The notes below the pieces were generated by a model. It ran no database searches and was not told where the DNA came from. It was given only the letters and a program-made list of their open reading frames with translations. Shown here in pieces: positions 8,059-15,941 of a DNA stretch of 64,000 nucleotides. The stretch's first letter is position 1; each line of letters opens with the position of its first letter. The position numbers and the translations under genes are program-made. The DNA is from Flavobacterium luteolum (GTDB lineage Bacteria; Bacteroidota; Bacteroidia; Flavobacteriales; Flavobacteriaceae), in contig NZ_CP114286.1 of the NCBI RefSeq assembly GCF_027111275.1, positions 3,830,501-3,894,500 of the forward strand. Reading direction: 5' to 3'.

Positions 8059-8610
8059 TTATTTTAAATTTTCTCTTCGTTTCTTAATAATTCTCTGAAA
8101 AGCAGATGGAGTAATGCCAGTTGTGTTTTTAAACTGAGTACTCAAATGCGCAACACTCGAATAATTAAGTAAAAAAGCAATCTCAGTCAAACTCATTTCG
8201 TTAATGATAATAAGCTGTTTTGCTCTTTCAATTTTCTGTAAAATAATAAAGTTTTCTATAGAAGAATAAGTTACTTCTGAGAAAACATTAGATAAATATC
8301 CGTAACTGTGGTTTAGCTTTTCTGCCAAAAATACAGAACTTTTATAATTATTGCTGTCGTCCATAAATACAAGTTCGATAATCGCATCTTTGATTTTTTG
8401 GACTAATACACTTTTTTGATTTTCAACTACTTCAAAACCACACGGAGCCAATTTAGTTTTTAAATTGTCTAGCGCTTCGGCATCAAGATTGTCTTCAATC
8501 TCAATTTCGCCAAATCCCAGAGTTGTAAAATTTACATTGTTTTGTTCCAGATTTTGTTTCAAATAAAGAGAGCAAATAGTATTAATGTCGAACTTTATAA
8601 ATAGTTTCAT
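8059..8610 (-). CDS. AraC family regulator with HMA-like N-terminal domain
   Basis: A 183-residue regulator. Residues 1-75 resemble the ferredoxin-like (heavy-metal-associated-like) domain seen on short Bacteroidetes AraC proteins, where homologs usually carry CxxC in the first loop. Here only one cysteine remains (NTICSLYLKQN), so metal binding by this loop is doubtful. Residues 85-183 hold the two helix-turn-helix motifs of AraC proteins, including MSLTEIAFLLNYSSVAHLSTQF and the signature TGITPSAFQ. It is the first gene of an operon with a CheY-like receiver and a CHASE3 kinase, so it may be the transcriptional output of that pathway, although it has no receiver domain. Confidence 0.85.
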   Translation of the reverse strand: MKLFIKFDINTICSLYLKQNLEQNNVNFTTLGFGEIEIEDNLDAEALDNLKTKLAPCGFEVVENQKSVLVQKIKDAIIELVFMDDSNNYKSSVFLAEKLNHSYGYLSNVFSEVTYSSIENFIILQKIERAKQLIIINEMSLTEIAFLLNYSSVAHLSTQFKNTTGITPSAFQRIIKKRRENLK

Positions 8611-8708
8611 TTTATAGAAATTTGGTTAAAGATACTTAATTTATTTGGTGTTTTTGCTTTTAATTAGCACAGAATTACCTCAAAATACGATTTTAAAATA
8701 AAATTTTC

Positions 8709-8746
8709 AAAAAAATACCGTCTAATATTTTTACTAGACGGTATTT
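8709..8746 (-). terminator. Terminator after csbD
   Basis: Stem AAATACCGTCTA/TAGACGGTATTT. On the minus strand it is followed by a T run (TATTTTTTTG). It lies between the csbD-like gene and the AraC gene. Confidence 0.75.
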
Positions 8747-8767
8747 CCCTGATTGAGTTGTAAGGAT

Positions 8768-8953
8768 TTACAATTCTGACAGGATTTGATGAAATTCCTC
8801 TTTTGTTTTTCCCAATTTCTGCTGAAGTCTTCCGTACATTTCGTCTTCTTTTCCTTCAGCAAACATCAAATCATCATCTGTTAGTGTTGCAAACTTTTGT
8901 TTCAGTTTACCTTTCAGCTCATTCCAGTTTCCTTTTATTTCAGTAGTATTCAT
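8768..8953 (-). CDS. CsbD family stress protein
   Basis: A small soluble protein of 61 residues beginning MNTTEIKGNWNELKGKLKQK, the hallmark opening of CsbD-like proteins, followed by FATLTDDDLMFAEGKEDEMYGRLQQ. I chose this internal start over one 14 codons upstream because CsbD proteins begin within a few residues of KGNWNE and an A/G-rich stretch (AAAGAGATATC) precedes it. CsbD proteins are general-stress-induced in many bacteria, with no defined biochemical role. It lies beside dps and a stress-type gene cluster and is followed by its own terminator, suggesting a single-gene transcript. Confidence 0.93.
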   Translation of the reverse strand: MNTTEIKGNWNELKGKLKQKFATLTDDDLMFAEGKEDEMYGRLQQKLGKTKEEFHQILSEL

Positions 8954-9086
8954 GATATCTCTTTTTTTGTATTTTATTGTATTGTAAAATTGCAAATTCT
9001 AAATCAGGTTTATGTTACATTTATTTTCCCGACTGTTGCATAATTTTCATTTTAATAGAGAATGAAAATCAATTCATAACTCAAAA

Positions 9087-9560
9087 CTACGCCTGATATC
9101 TTCTTAATATCCAAGCCATTTTTTCATGTTCTTGCAGTAATCCCGTCACAAAATCGGCTGAGCCAGCATCGTTGGTTTCGTTTTCAAAAACCGGAATATA
9201 ATCTCTAAATTCTGTTACCAGCTGTTCGTGATTTTCTAGAAGTTCAGATAACATGTCTTTTTGTGAAGCGTATTCTTTTGGAGATTCTTTTAAAGTCGAA
9301 TTATCAATAAACTCCTTCATTGTTCCAATTGTTTTTTCTCCCAGCTGATTAATGCGTTCTGCAACTTCATCAATTTGGGCTTCAAGAATGCGGTATTGCT
9401 CTTCAAACAATTTGTGCAGTTCCATAAAACTATTTCCAGAAATGTTCCAGTGAAATTTTCTTGTTTTTACATATAAAGTCATTTCATTGGATAAAATCGT
9501 GGCCAGTATAGAAGCGCTCTTTTTTAAGTTTTTTGGTGTAATTCCGATATTTGGGCTCAT
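9087..9560 (-). CDS. dps: Dps family ferritin-like DNA-protection protein
   Basis: A 157-residue Dps/miniferritin. These proteins form 12-mer shells that oxidise and store iron with peroxide and can coat DNA. The intersubunit ferroxidase motif is visible as TRKFHWNISGNSFMELHKLFEEQ (His and Asp/Glu ligands, about residues 34-56) followed by IDEVAERINQLG (about residues 62-73). The length is normal. The N-terminus lacks a long lysine-rich tail, so DNA binding may be weak. Neighbouring genes (csbD, katA 3 kb away) fit an oxidative-stress setting. No OxyR or PerR site was identified. Confidence 0.93.
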   Translation of the reverse strand: MSPNIGITPKNLKKSASILATILSNEMTLYVKTRKFHWNISGNSFMELHKLFEEQYRILEAQIDEVAERINQLGEKTIGTMKEFIDNSTLKESPKEYASQKDMLSELLENHEQLVTEFRDYIPVFENETNDAGSADFVTGLLQEHEKMAWILRRYQA

Positions 9561-9683
9561 AATTGTCTTTTTAATGGTTTATTTCAAAGTTACTTTTGAT
9601 TCTAATTTTTTTCTTACACAATTTTTGATAGATGTTATAGGAATTCAATGTTAATGAGATAATTTAGAATAAAGTATGATTAA

Positions 9684-9742
9684 TGTCACCCTGAGCAGAG
9701 TCGAAGGGCGCAAAGAGGCTTCGACTCCGCTCAGCCTGACAA
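9684..9742. repeat. Short inverted repeat, GTCACCCTGAGC family
   Basis: Arms TGTCACCCTGAGCAGAGTCG and its near complement (CGACTCCGCTCAGCCTGACA) pair around a short loop. A second copy is at 50932-50999 and a half copy at about 47270-47295. Confidence 0.8.
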
Positions 9743-9774
9743 CGTAACAAAAGGTGCAACCTGAAACCTGAAAC

Positions 9775-9804
9775 TTGAAACTAATAATTTTATTCGTAAT
9801 TTTG
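9775..9804 (+). promoter_or_regulatory. Flavobacterial-type promoter of pyrF
   Basis: A -33 TTG at 9775-9777 and -7 box TAATTTTG at 9797-9804 with a 19-bp spacer fit the TTG-N17-23-TANNTTTG consensus. The TTG lies inside a CTGAAACCTGAAACTTGAAAC micro-repeat that recurs at 11.5-12.1 kb. Confidence 0.7.
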
Positions 9805-9824
9805 CGCCACTATTAAAACAGAAT

Positions 9825-10646
9825 ATGACAACACAACAACTACACGAACAAATTCTTCAAAAAAAATCATTTTTATGCGTTGGATTAGATCCAGATCTAA
9901 CTAAAATGCCAGCACATTTATTAGAAACAGAAGATCCTATTTTCGAATTTAATAAAGCAATTATTGATGCAACACACGATCTGACTGTTGGCTACAAACC
10001 AAATACGGCATTTTTTGAAGCTTACGGAATAAAAGGATGGATGTCTTTGCAAAAAACAATCAATTATATCAACGAAAATTATCCTGATATTTTTACGATT
10101 GCCGATGCAAAACGTGGCGATATTGGGAATACTTCGAGTATGTATGCCAAAGCTTTTTTTGAAGACTTGAATTTTGATAGTGTAACCGTTGCTCCTTATA
10201 TGGGAAAAGATTCTGTAGAACCTTTTTTAGCTTTCGAAAACAAGCATACAATTATGTTAGCTTTAACTTCAAATGAAGGTGCTTTCGATTTTCAGACTTT
10301 AAGTACAAACGGAAAGGAATTATACAAGCAAGTTCTAGAAACTTCTAAGACTTGGAAAAACAGCGAAAACTTAATGTACGTTGTTGGCGCAACCAAAGCA
10401 GAATATTTTACTGAAATTAGAAAAATTGTTCCAGACAGTTTCTTATTGGTGCCTGGAATTGGCGCTCAAGGCGGAAGTCTGTCTGAAGTGTGCAAATATG
10501 GAATGAATGATAAAGTTGGTCTTTTGGTAAATTCTGCAAGAGCGATTATTTATGCGTCAAAAGGAACCGATTTCGCTGAAAAGGCTAGAGAAGAGGCATT
10601 ATCAGTTCAAAAAGAAATGGCAACTATTATTGACAGCAGATTTTAA
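9825..10646 (+). CDS. pyrF: Orotidine 5'-phosphate decarboxylase (type 2)
   Basis: Final step of de novo UMP synthesis: OMP is decarboxylated to UMP in the cytoplasm. At 273 residues it matches the longer 'type 2' PyrF family found in Bacteroidetes, actinobacteria and mycobacteria. Visible motifs are [14 protein letters not shown] (about residues 16-29), the catalytic [11 protein letters not shown] (about residues 92-102) and the phosphate-binding PGIGAQGGS (about residues 207-215). A good flavobacterial promoter lies 20 bp upstream of the start, and a palindrome follows the gene, so it probably has its own transcript. Confidence 0.96.
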   Translation: MTTQQLHEQILQKKSFLCVGLDPDLTKMPAHLLETEDPIFEFNKAIIDATHDLTVGYKPNTAFFEAYGIKGWMSLQKTINYINENYPDIFTIADAKRGDIGNTSSMYAKAFFEDLNFDSVTVAPYMGKDSVEPFLAFENKHTIMLALTSNEGAFDFQTLSTNGKELYKQVLETSKTWKNSENLMYVVGATKAEYFTEIRKIVPDSFLLVPGIGAQGGSLSEVCKYGMNDKVGLLVNSARAIIYASKGTDFAEKAREEALSVQKEMATIIDSRF

Positions 10647-10663
10647 TTAAATAGAAAACAGAT

Positions 10664-10718
10664 TTAACCGCAAAGTTCGCAATCCCGATAGCTATCGAAA
10701 TTGCGAACTTTGCGGTTA
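10664..10718. repeat. Inverted repeat with GATAGCTATC core
   Basis: Stem TTAACCGCAAAGTTCGCAAT and its complement, with a degenerate CCCGATAGCTATCG palindrome at the apex. It separates pyrF from the next gene and could act as a bidirectional terminator or a cruciform. Related copies are at 11.6, 12.0 and 31.3 kb. Confidence 0.8.
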
Positions 10719-10737
10719 AGAAACACAATTTAAATAA

Positions 10738-11538
10738 ATGAAACAATTAACAGATCAGCTTGGTACTATTCATTCTTTTGAAATAGCTCCAAAACGTATT
10801 ATTTCGCTTGTTCCTTCACAAACTGAATTATTGTATGATTTAGGTTTAGAAGAAAAAATTATCGGAATTACGAAGTTTTGCGTTCATCCGTTTCATTTTA
10901 AATCTACCAAAAAGACTGTTGGCGGAACGAAGAAAATTCACTTCGAAAAAATAAAGCTTTTAGAGCCAGATATTATTATCTGCAACAAAGAAGAAAACAC
11001 GCCTGAGATTGTAGAACAGTTAAGTGCAATTTGTCCAGTTTGGGTTACAAATATTGTTTCTATTGAAGATAATTTCCAAATGATTTCAGATTTCGGACAA
11101 TTATTCAATTGCAGAACCGAAGCGCAGAAATGGAACGACAAATTGGCTTTTGCATTAAGCGATTTCAAAAATTATATCCAAGATATAAAAGAAAAGAAAG
11201 CTGCCTATTTTATTTGGAAAAATCCATACATGGTTGCAGGAAATGATACTTATATAAATGAGTTGCTAAAACTCAATCATTTTAAAAATATCTACGAAGA
11301 CAAAGGTCGTTATCCTGAAATCGAATTAAAGAAAATGCGTTTAGAAGGAGATCCAGATATTGTATTTCTTTCATCAGAACCTTATCCTTTTAAAGAAGAA
11401 GATGCTTTTGAAATTGGAAGATTTACACATCACGCCAAAACCATTTTCGTAGACGGCGAAATGTTCTCATGGCACGGAAGCAGATTGCTAAAAGCGTTTT
11501 CGTATTTCAAATTACTGCATGAAAGATTGAAGAATTAG
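10738..11538 (+). CDS. BtuF-like metal/cobalamin-binding protein without signal peptide
   Basis: A 266-residue protein of the helical-backbone periplasmic binding fold (BtuF/FhuD type). The family core appears as APKRIISLVPSQTELLYDLGL (residues 17-37), KTVGGTKKIHFEKIKLLEPDIIIC, then FIWKNPYMVAGNDTYINELL and a C-terminal WHGSRLLKAFSYF. Such proteins normally capture cobalamin or siderophores in the periplasm, but this one starts straight into the domain. I see neither a signal peptide nor a lipobox, and no better upstream start, so a cytoplasmic or atypically exported role is possible. No transporter genes are adjacent. Substrate unknown; cobalamin would suit the B12-dependent mutase encoded 7 kb away, but that is only a guess. 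Confidence 0.8.
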   Translation: MKQLTDQLGTIHSFEIAPKRIISLVPSQTELLYDLGLEEKIIGITKFCVHPFHFKSTKKTVGGTKKIHFEKIKLLEPDIIICNKEENTPEIVEQLSAICPVWVTNIVSIEDNFQMISDFGQLFNCRTEAQKWNDKLAFALSDFKNYIQDIKEKKAAYFIWKNPYMVAGNDTYINELLKLNHFKNIYEDKGRYPEIELKKMRLEGDPDIVFLSSEPYPFKEEDAFEIGRFTHHAKTIFVDGEMFSWHGSRLLKAFSYFKLLHERLKN

Positions 11539-11542
11539 TTTT

Positions 11543-11586
11543 GTTTCAAGTTTCAAGTTTCAGGTTTCAAGTTTCAGGTTTCAAGT
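11543..11586. repeat. Tandem micro-repeat TTTCAAGTTTCAGG
   Basis: Tandem words TTTCAAGTTTCAAGTTTCAG. The complementary words (AACTTGAAACCTGAAACCTG) occur at about 11740-11765 and 12108-12145, so the region can fold as a large inverted repeat. Confidence 0.75.
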
Positions 11587-11921
11587 TTAACCGCAAAGAG
11601 CGCAATCCCGATAGCTATCGGGAACGCAAAGTTCGCAAAGTTTTTTAGACAAAGCTTTGCGAACTTTGTGCTTTATACAAAGCCTAATAAATGAAAAAAC
11701 TTTGCGCTCTTTGCGTTAAAATTATGTTCAAAGTAAAGCAACTTGAAACCTGAAACCTGAAACAAATAAAACTTTTAACCAAAAAAAGAATGCCGACATC
11801 TCGAAGACGTCGGCATCATTTAACTAACCAAAACCAAAATAATAAATAACCAGTTTATTACATTACAAATGTCCGACATATATCAAACTTATGCTGTTAA
11901 GGTCTTGTTATTACTTTGTTG
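11587..11921. repeat. Tandem duplication, copy A
   Basis: First copy of a roughly 335-bp unit repeated at an offset of 368 bp. It contains an inverted repeat of AACCGCAAAGAGCGCAA words around CCCGATAGCTATCGGG (11607-11622), a GAAACCTGAAAC micro-repeat, a hairpin at 11781-11816, and a block of more than 50 bp (TTTAACTAACCAAAACCAAA onward) that is essentially identical in both copies. No protein gene is convincing inside it. Confidence 0.88.
11781..11816 (-). terminator. Terminator-like hairpin, minus strand (copy A)
   Basis: Stem ATGCCGACATCT/AGACGTCGGCAT with a CGA loop. The T run lies on the minus strand, so it would stop leftward transcripts. No minus-strand gene lies upstream, which raises the possibility of a small RNA. 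Confidence 0.5.
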
Positions 11922-11954
11922 GATATAAGTTAATGTTTAAAAGATTGTATTTTT

Positions 11955-12294
11955 TTAACCGCAAAGAGCGCAATCCCGATAGCTATCGGGAACACAAGGT
12001 TCGCAAAGTTTTTTTACACAAAGCTTTGCGGACTTTGCACTTTATACAAAGCTTAATAAATGAAAAAACTTTGCGCTCTTTGCGGTAAAATTATGTTCAA
12101 ACTAAAGCAACTTGAAACCAAGAAAAACCTGAAACCTGAAACTAAACTTTTATAAAAAAAGAATGCCGGCATCTCGAAGAAGCCGGCATCATTTAACTAA
12201 CCAAAACCAAAATAATAAATAACCAGTTTATTACATTACAAATGTCCGATATATATCAATCTTATGCTGTTAAGGTTTTGTTATTACTTTGTTG
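11955..12294. repeat. Tandem duplication, copy B
   Basis: Second copy of the unit at 11587-11921, with CCCGATAGCTATCGGG at 11975-11990 and the same order of hairpins. Differences are concentrated in the stems. It ends about 150 bp before katA, so this intergenic region of 906 bp consists mainly of the two copies plus the katA promoter. Confidence 0.88.
12154..12189 (-). terminator. Terminator-like hairpin, minus strand (copy B)
   Basis: Stem ATGCCGGCATCT with AGAAGCCGGCAT. Relative to copy A the pair A-T at stem position 7 has become G-C in both arms, which preserves pairing. The T run again lies on the minus strand. Confidence 0.5.
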
Positions 12295-12405
12295 ACCATA
12301 CGTTAAGATTTGTCAAATCGCTGTTTTGAGCATTCAGCATCATAGAATAATCTTTAGTTATTAAAATATAATAACAATCAATTTTACTTATGAATATGCT
12401 AAGGA

Positions 12406-12421
12406 TAAGTTTGTATATTTG
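12406..12421 (+). promoter_or_regulatory. Candidate -7 boxes of katA
   Basis: Two adjacent TANNTTTG matches (TAAGTTTG and TATATTTG) lie 24-39 bp upstream of the katA start. No clear -33 TTG is found at the expected distance, so the promoter may depend on an activator. Confidence 0.45.
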
Positions 12422-12444
12422 ATAAAACGTTAAAAATCAGCAAA

Positions 12445-13938
12445 ATGGAATCAAACAAAAAATTAACAACTGCAACCGGAACTCCCGTTCCAGACAATCA
12501 AAATATTCAAACAGCTGGCCCTCGTGGACCTGTTTTATTACAAGATTTTTGGTTCTTAGAAAAGATGGCACATTTTGACCGAGAAGTGATTCCGGAAAGA
12601 AGAATGCATGCCAAAGGATCTGGAGCCTACGGAACTTTTACTGTTACACACGATATTACCAAATATTCAAAAGCAGACTTGTTTTCTGAAATTGGAAAAA
12701 AGACAGAAATGTTTGTCCGTTTTTCAACTGTTGCAGGAGAAAGAGGCGCTGCTGACGCCGAAAGAGACATACGTGGTTTCGCGATGAAATTTTATACAAA
12801 TGAAGGAAATTGGGACTTGGTTGGAAATAATACGCCTGTTTTCTTTTTCCGTGATCCAATGAAATTTCCAGATTTGAACCACGCTGTAAAACGCGATCCA
12901 AAAACCAATTTAAGAAGTGCTGATAATAATTGGGATTTTTGGACTTTGTTGCCAGAAGCTCTTCATCAAGTTACAATTGTAATGAGTGACCGAGGAATTC
13001 CGAGATCGTATAGAGAAATGCACGGTTTCGGAAGTCATACTTTTAGCTTTATTAATTCGCAAAACGAAAGACATTGGGTAAAATTCCATTTAGTTTCGCA
13101 ACAGGGAATCGAAAATTTATCTGATGAAGAAGCTGCTAAGTTAGTAGGAGGAGATAGAGAAAGTCATCAAAGAGATTTGTTTAATGCAATTGAAGAAGGC
13201 AATTTTCCGAAATGGAAAATGTTTGTTCAGATTATGTCAGAAGAGCAGGCGAGAACCTATCGTTTTCATCCATTCGATTTAACTAAAGTTTGGTTAAAAG
13301 GAGATTTTCCGCTAATTCCAGTTGGAGAATTTGAATTGAATAAAAATCCAGAAAATTATTTTGCCGAAGTAGAGCAAGCGGCATTTAATCCAGCTCACGT
13401 AGTTCCAGGAATTGGTTTCTCTCCAGATAAAATGCTTCAAGGACGTTTGTTTTCTTACGGAGACGCTCACCGTTATCGTTTAGGGGTAAACAATTACCAG
13501 ATTCCAGTAAACGCTTCTAGATGTCCGTATAACAGTTTCCATAGAGACGGAGCAATGCGTGTCGACGGAAATTATGGCGGAAGAAAACACTACGAGCCAA
13601 ACAGTTTTGGCGAATGGCAAGATCAGCCAGAAGTAAAAGAACCGCCATTGGCAATTTACGGCGATGCTTACGCACATAATTTTAGAGAAGATGATAGCGA
13701 TTACTTCACTCAGCCCGGACTTTTGTTCCGTTTATTGACCGATGAGAAGAAACAGCTTTTGTTTAAAAATACAGCGGGTCAAGTAGGAGGAGCACAGAAA
13801 TTTATTCAAGTACGTCATATTAGAAACTGCTATCAAGCCGATCCAGCATACGGAGAAGGCGTAGCAAACGCTCTAGGAATGACAATGGCCGAAGTTAATG
13901 CTTTTGATGATCCTAGATTGGCGATTAAAGCAAGGTGA
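12445..13938 (+). CDS. katA: Catalase (monofunctional haem, small-subunit clade)
   Basis: Converts hydrogen peroxide to water and oxygen in the cytoplasm. The 497-residue length is typical of small-subunit (clade 3) catalases. The distal haem pocket is visible as [16 protein letters not shown] (catalytic His near residue 54) with Asn in [16 protein letters not shown], and the proximal tyrosine signature is [14 protein letters not shown] (about residues 335-348). The N-terminal [13 protein letters not shown] and the C-terminal helical region are complete. There is no signal peptide. Two TANNTTTG boxes lie just upstream and an inverted repeat with a hairpin follows. The gene is isolated, consistent with independent oxidative-stress control, though no OxyR-type site was recognised. 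Confidence 0.97.
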   Translation: MESNKKLTTATGTPVPDNQNIQTAGPRGPVLLQDFWFLEKMAHFDREVIPERRMHAKGSGAYGTFTVTHDITKYSKADLFSEIGKKTEMFVRFSTVAGERGAADAERDIRGFAMKFYTNEGNWDLVGNNTPVFFFRDPMKFPDLNHAVKRDPKTNLRSADNNWDFWTLLPEALHQVTIVMSDRGIPRSYREMHGFGSHTFSFINSQNERHWVKFHLVSQQGIENLSDEEAAKLVGGDRESHQRDLFNAIEEGNFPKWKMFVQIMSEEQARTYRFHPFDLTKVWLKGDFPLIPVGEFELNKNPENYFAEVEQAAFNPAHVVPGIGFSPDKMLQGRLFSYGDAHRYRLGVNNYQIPVNASRCPYNSFHRDGAMRVDGNYGGRKHYEPNSFGEWQDQPEVKEPPLAIYGDAYAHNFREDDSDYFTQPGLLFRLLTDEKKQLLFKNTAGQVGGAQKFIQVRHIRNCYQADPAYGEGVANALGMTMAEVNAFDDPRLAIKAR

Positions 13939-14106
13939 GGTTCTAAGTTTCTGAGATGCTAAGATTCTAAGATTCTAAGATTCTAAGTTGCCAACTTTTG
14001 AGCTTATGATCGATAAATAATAAACCCGACAGATTTTTAAAATCTGTCGGGTTTGCTATATAAAAAACTTAGTATCTTAGAAACTCAGAACCTTAGCATC
14101 TTAAAA
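13939..14106. repeat. Inverted repeat of CTAAGATTCTAAG words between katA and purU
   Basis: Left part (13939-13992: GGTTCTAAGTTTCTGAGATG and tandem AAGATTCTAAG) and right part (14062-14106: ACTTAGTATCTTAGAAACTC) are complementary and enclose a central hairpin. Same architecture as 2738-2908. Confidence 0.82.
14020..14054. terminator. Hairpin between convergent katA and purU
   Basis: Stem AAACCCGACAGATT with AATCTGTCGGGTTT. Short T/A tails on both sides suit a bidirectional terminator for the two convergent genes. Confidence 0.65.
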
Positions 14107-14107
14107 A

Positions 14108-14962
14108 TTAAGAAAAAACCACCGTCTTATTGCTATAAACCATCGTTTTTCTTTCAGCGTGTAGTTTAATTGCTCTTGCCAAAACGATGCGTTCCAAATC
14201 ACGGCCTTTCATGATAAAATCTTCTACAGAGTGAATATGAGAAACTCTTGCGATATCCTGTTCAATGATCGGACCTTCGTCTAATTCTTCTGTTACGTAA
14301 TGGCTTGTGGCACCAATAATTTTTACACCGCGTTTAAAAGCCGAATGATAAGGCTTTGCACCAGGAAAAGCAGGTAAAAATGAATGGTGAATATTGATGA
14401 TTTTATTTTCGTATAACGAAATCAATTTTGGAGTGACAATTTGCATGTAACGCGCCAAAACGATAAAGTTGACCTGATATCTTTTCAAAAGCTCAATTTG
14501 TCTTGCTTCGCCTTCTTCTTTGTTATCTTTTGTAAAAGGAACATAGTGAAACGGAATATCAAAACGTTCTGCAATCGAACGCAAATCATTGTGATTACTG
14601 ATAATCATCGGAATTTCAACACCCAATTCATCGGCACTGTAACGTCCTAAAATGTCAAATAAACAATGATCATACTTAGAAACAAACAAAGCCATTTTAG
14701 GTTTTTGTTCCAGATTGTATAAATCCCAAGACATTCCAAATTTGACAGCAAGAGTTTTATCAAAGTCTTCTTTAAAACTTTCAACTGTGATAGTCGAATT
14801 TTCGAATTCGCATTCCAGACGCATAAAAAATACATTTTGCTCTACATCCACGTGTTGGTCGATATAGGTAATATTTCCTCCTACCTTAGCAATAAAAGTA
14901 GTGACTGAAGCAATAATATTCTTTTGATCTTTACAGTGAATGAGTATGGTAATTTTTTGCAT
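14108..14962 (-). CDS. purU: Formyltetrahydrofolate deformylase
   Basis: Hydrolyses 10-formyl-THF to THF and formate, supplying formate and balancing one-carbon pools. The 284 residues comprise an N-terminal ACT-type regulatory domain (residues 1-85, beginning ITILIHCKDQKNIIASVT) and a C-terminal formyl-transferase fold. The latter shows ARYMQIV, the catalytic region NIHHSFLPAFPGAKPYH (His near residue 213) and GATSHYVTEELDEGPIIEQD with the conserved Asp. This matches PurU rather than PurN because of the ACT domain. It is transcribed convergently with katA and followed upstream by a separate repeat element, so it appears to be monocistronic. Confidence 0.95.
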   Translation of the reverse strand: MQKITILIHCKDQKNIIASVTTFIAKVGGNITYIDQHVDVEQNVFFMRLECEFENSTITVESFKEDFDKTLAVKFGMSWDLYNLEQKPKMALFVSKYDHCLFDILGRYSADELGVEIPMIISNHNDLRSIAERFDIPFHYVPFTKDNKEEGEARQIELLKRYQVNFIVLARYMQIVTPKLISLYENKIINIHHSFLPAFPGAKPYHSAFKRGVKIIGATSHYVTEELDEGPIIEQDIARVSHIHSVEDFIMKGRDLERIVLARAIKLHAERKTMVYSNKTVVFS

Positions 14963-14983
14963 TTGAGTTTGTTTTTGGTTAGT

Positions 14984-15058
14984 TGCAAAGCTGCTGAGAT
15001 CCTAAGACACTTAGTTTTTTAGCTTAGATGCTTAATGTCTTAGAAGCTTAGCAACTTT
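14984..15058. repeat. Imperfect inverted repeat of TCTAAGAC/CTTAG words
   Basis: AGTTGCAAAGCTGCTGAGATCCTAAGAC pairs imperfectly with GTCTTAGAAGCTTAGCAACT across a short loop containing further CTTAG words. It lies between purU and the DUF4197 gene. Confidence 0.65.
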
Positions 15059-15062
15059 AGAA

Positions 15063-15782
15063 TTATTTTCCATCCTGCATTGCAAAAACCTTCTGTAATA
15101 AAGGCGTTGTTCTTGCAGAAATATCGTTTCTGATTACTTTTTCTTCAACAGCAATCATTTTAAAAACACCAGACAAAGCTTGATTGGTTGTATAATCAGT
15201 TAAATCTGGATTTACTTTTTTAACTAGCGGAATAGTATTGTATTTGTTTATAATTTTTATCCAGACAGCATCGGCGCCTACTTTTTCGAAAGAGCTTTTG
15301 ATAACCGGATTAAATTTGGCGTATAATGCAGTTGTTGTACTGCCTTGTAAATAATTGGTTGCGGCATTATCACTTCCTAAAAGAATGTTTTTAGCATCTG
15401 TAAACGTCATGTTTTTTACTGCTGTCACAAAAATCGGAGTTGCTTCTTTTACTGCGTCTTCTGCAGCACGGTTCAGCATTTTGATTCCTTCATCTGCAAG
15501 AGAGCTTAAACCTACTTTACGCAATGTTGCATCTACTTTTTGTAATTCTTCGGGCATTAAAATTTTTACAGCTTCGTTTTTGTAAAATCCGTCTACAGCA
15601 GTTAGTTTACTTACTTGTTGCGTGATTCCTTTATTTAAAGCTTCTTTTAATCCAGAAGCAATATCAACAGTTCCTGAATTTGGAATCTGAGATGCGATTT
15701 GAGGCAATTGATTTAGGGTTTGTTGTACCTGTGCACAAGAAGTAAGCGAAAATGTAACGGCTAATAGTAAAATCTTTTTCAT
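15063..15782 (-). CDS. DUF4197 lipoprotein
   Basis: A 239-residue protein with a lipoprotein signal (MKKILLLAVTFSLTSC, lipidated Cys16). The mature chain is helical and matches the DUF4197 pattern: ASGLKEALNKGITQQVSKL near residues 43-61, ILMPEELQKVDATLRKVGL near 75-93, AAEDAVKEATPIFVTAVKNMTFTDAKNIL near 106-134, and a C-terminal AVEEKVIRNDISARTTPLLQKVF. The family is common in Bacteroidetes and Proteobacteria; its function is unknown, and it is presumed periplasmic. A terminator-like repeat follows it, and about 160 bp of sequence with no clear feature separates it from the Coa1-like gene upstream. Confidence 0.9.
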   Translation of the reverse strand: MKKILLLAVTFSLTSCAQVQQTLNQLPQIASQIPNSGTVDIASGLKEALNKGITQQVSKLTAVDGFYKNEAVKILMPEELQKVDATLRKVGLSSLADEGIKMLNRAAEDAVKEATPIFVTAVKNMTFTDAKNILLGSDNAATNYLQGSTTTALYAKFNPVIKSSFEKVGADAVWIKIINKYNTIPLVKKVNPDLTDYTTNQALSGVFKMIAVEEKVIRNDISARTTPLLQKVFAMQDGK

Positions 15783-15941
15783 TTGGGGTTTTTATTTAAG
15801 TTTCAAAAATACTACTTATTCAAAAACAACGCCACAATTTTATTCAGGGTGAAGAAAGATTTTGTTTGATAATTAACAACAGATTACTATTTGTGTATTT
15901 GGGACTTTTTATGATTATAATAATAAAAGAAAGAGAATTAT

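Noticed and set aside
11891..12088. Small plus-strand frame between the two duplicated copies
   Set aside because: It consists of translated repeat sequence (GCAAAGAGCGC words and palindrome) with no resemblance to a protein.
9760..12150. CRISPR array suggested by recurring CCTGAAAC words
   Set aside because: The words are 6-12 bp tandem units without regular spacers, and no cas genes are present.
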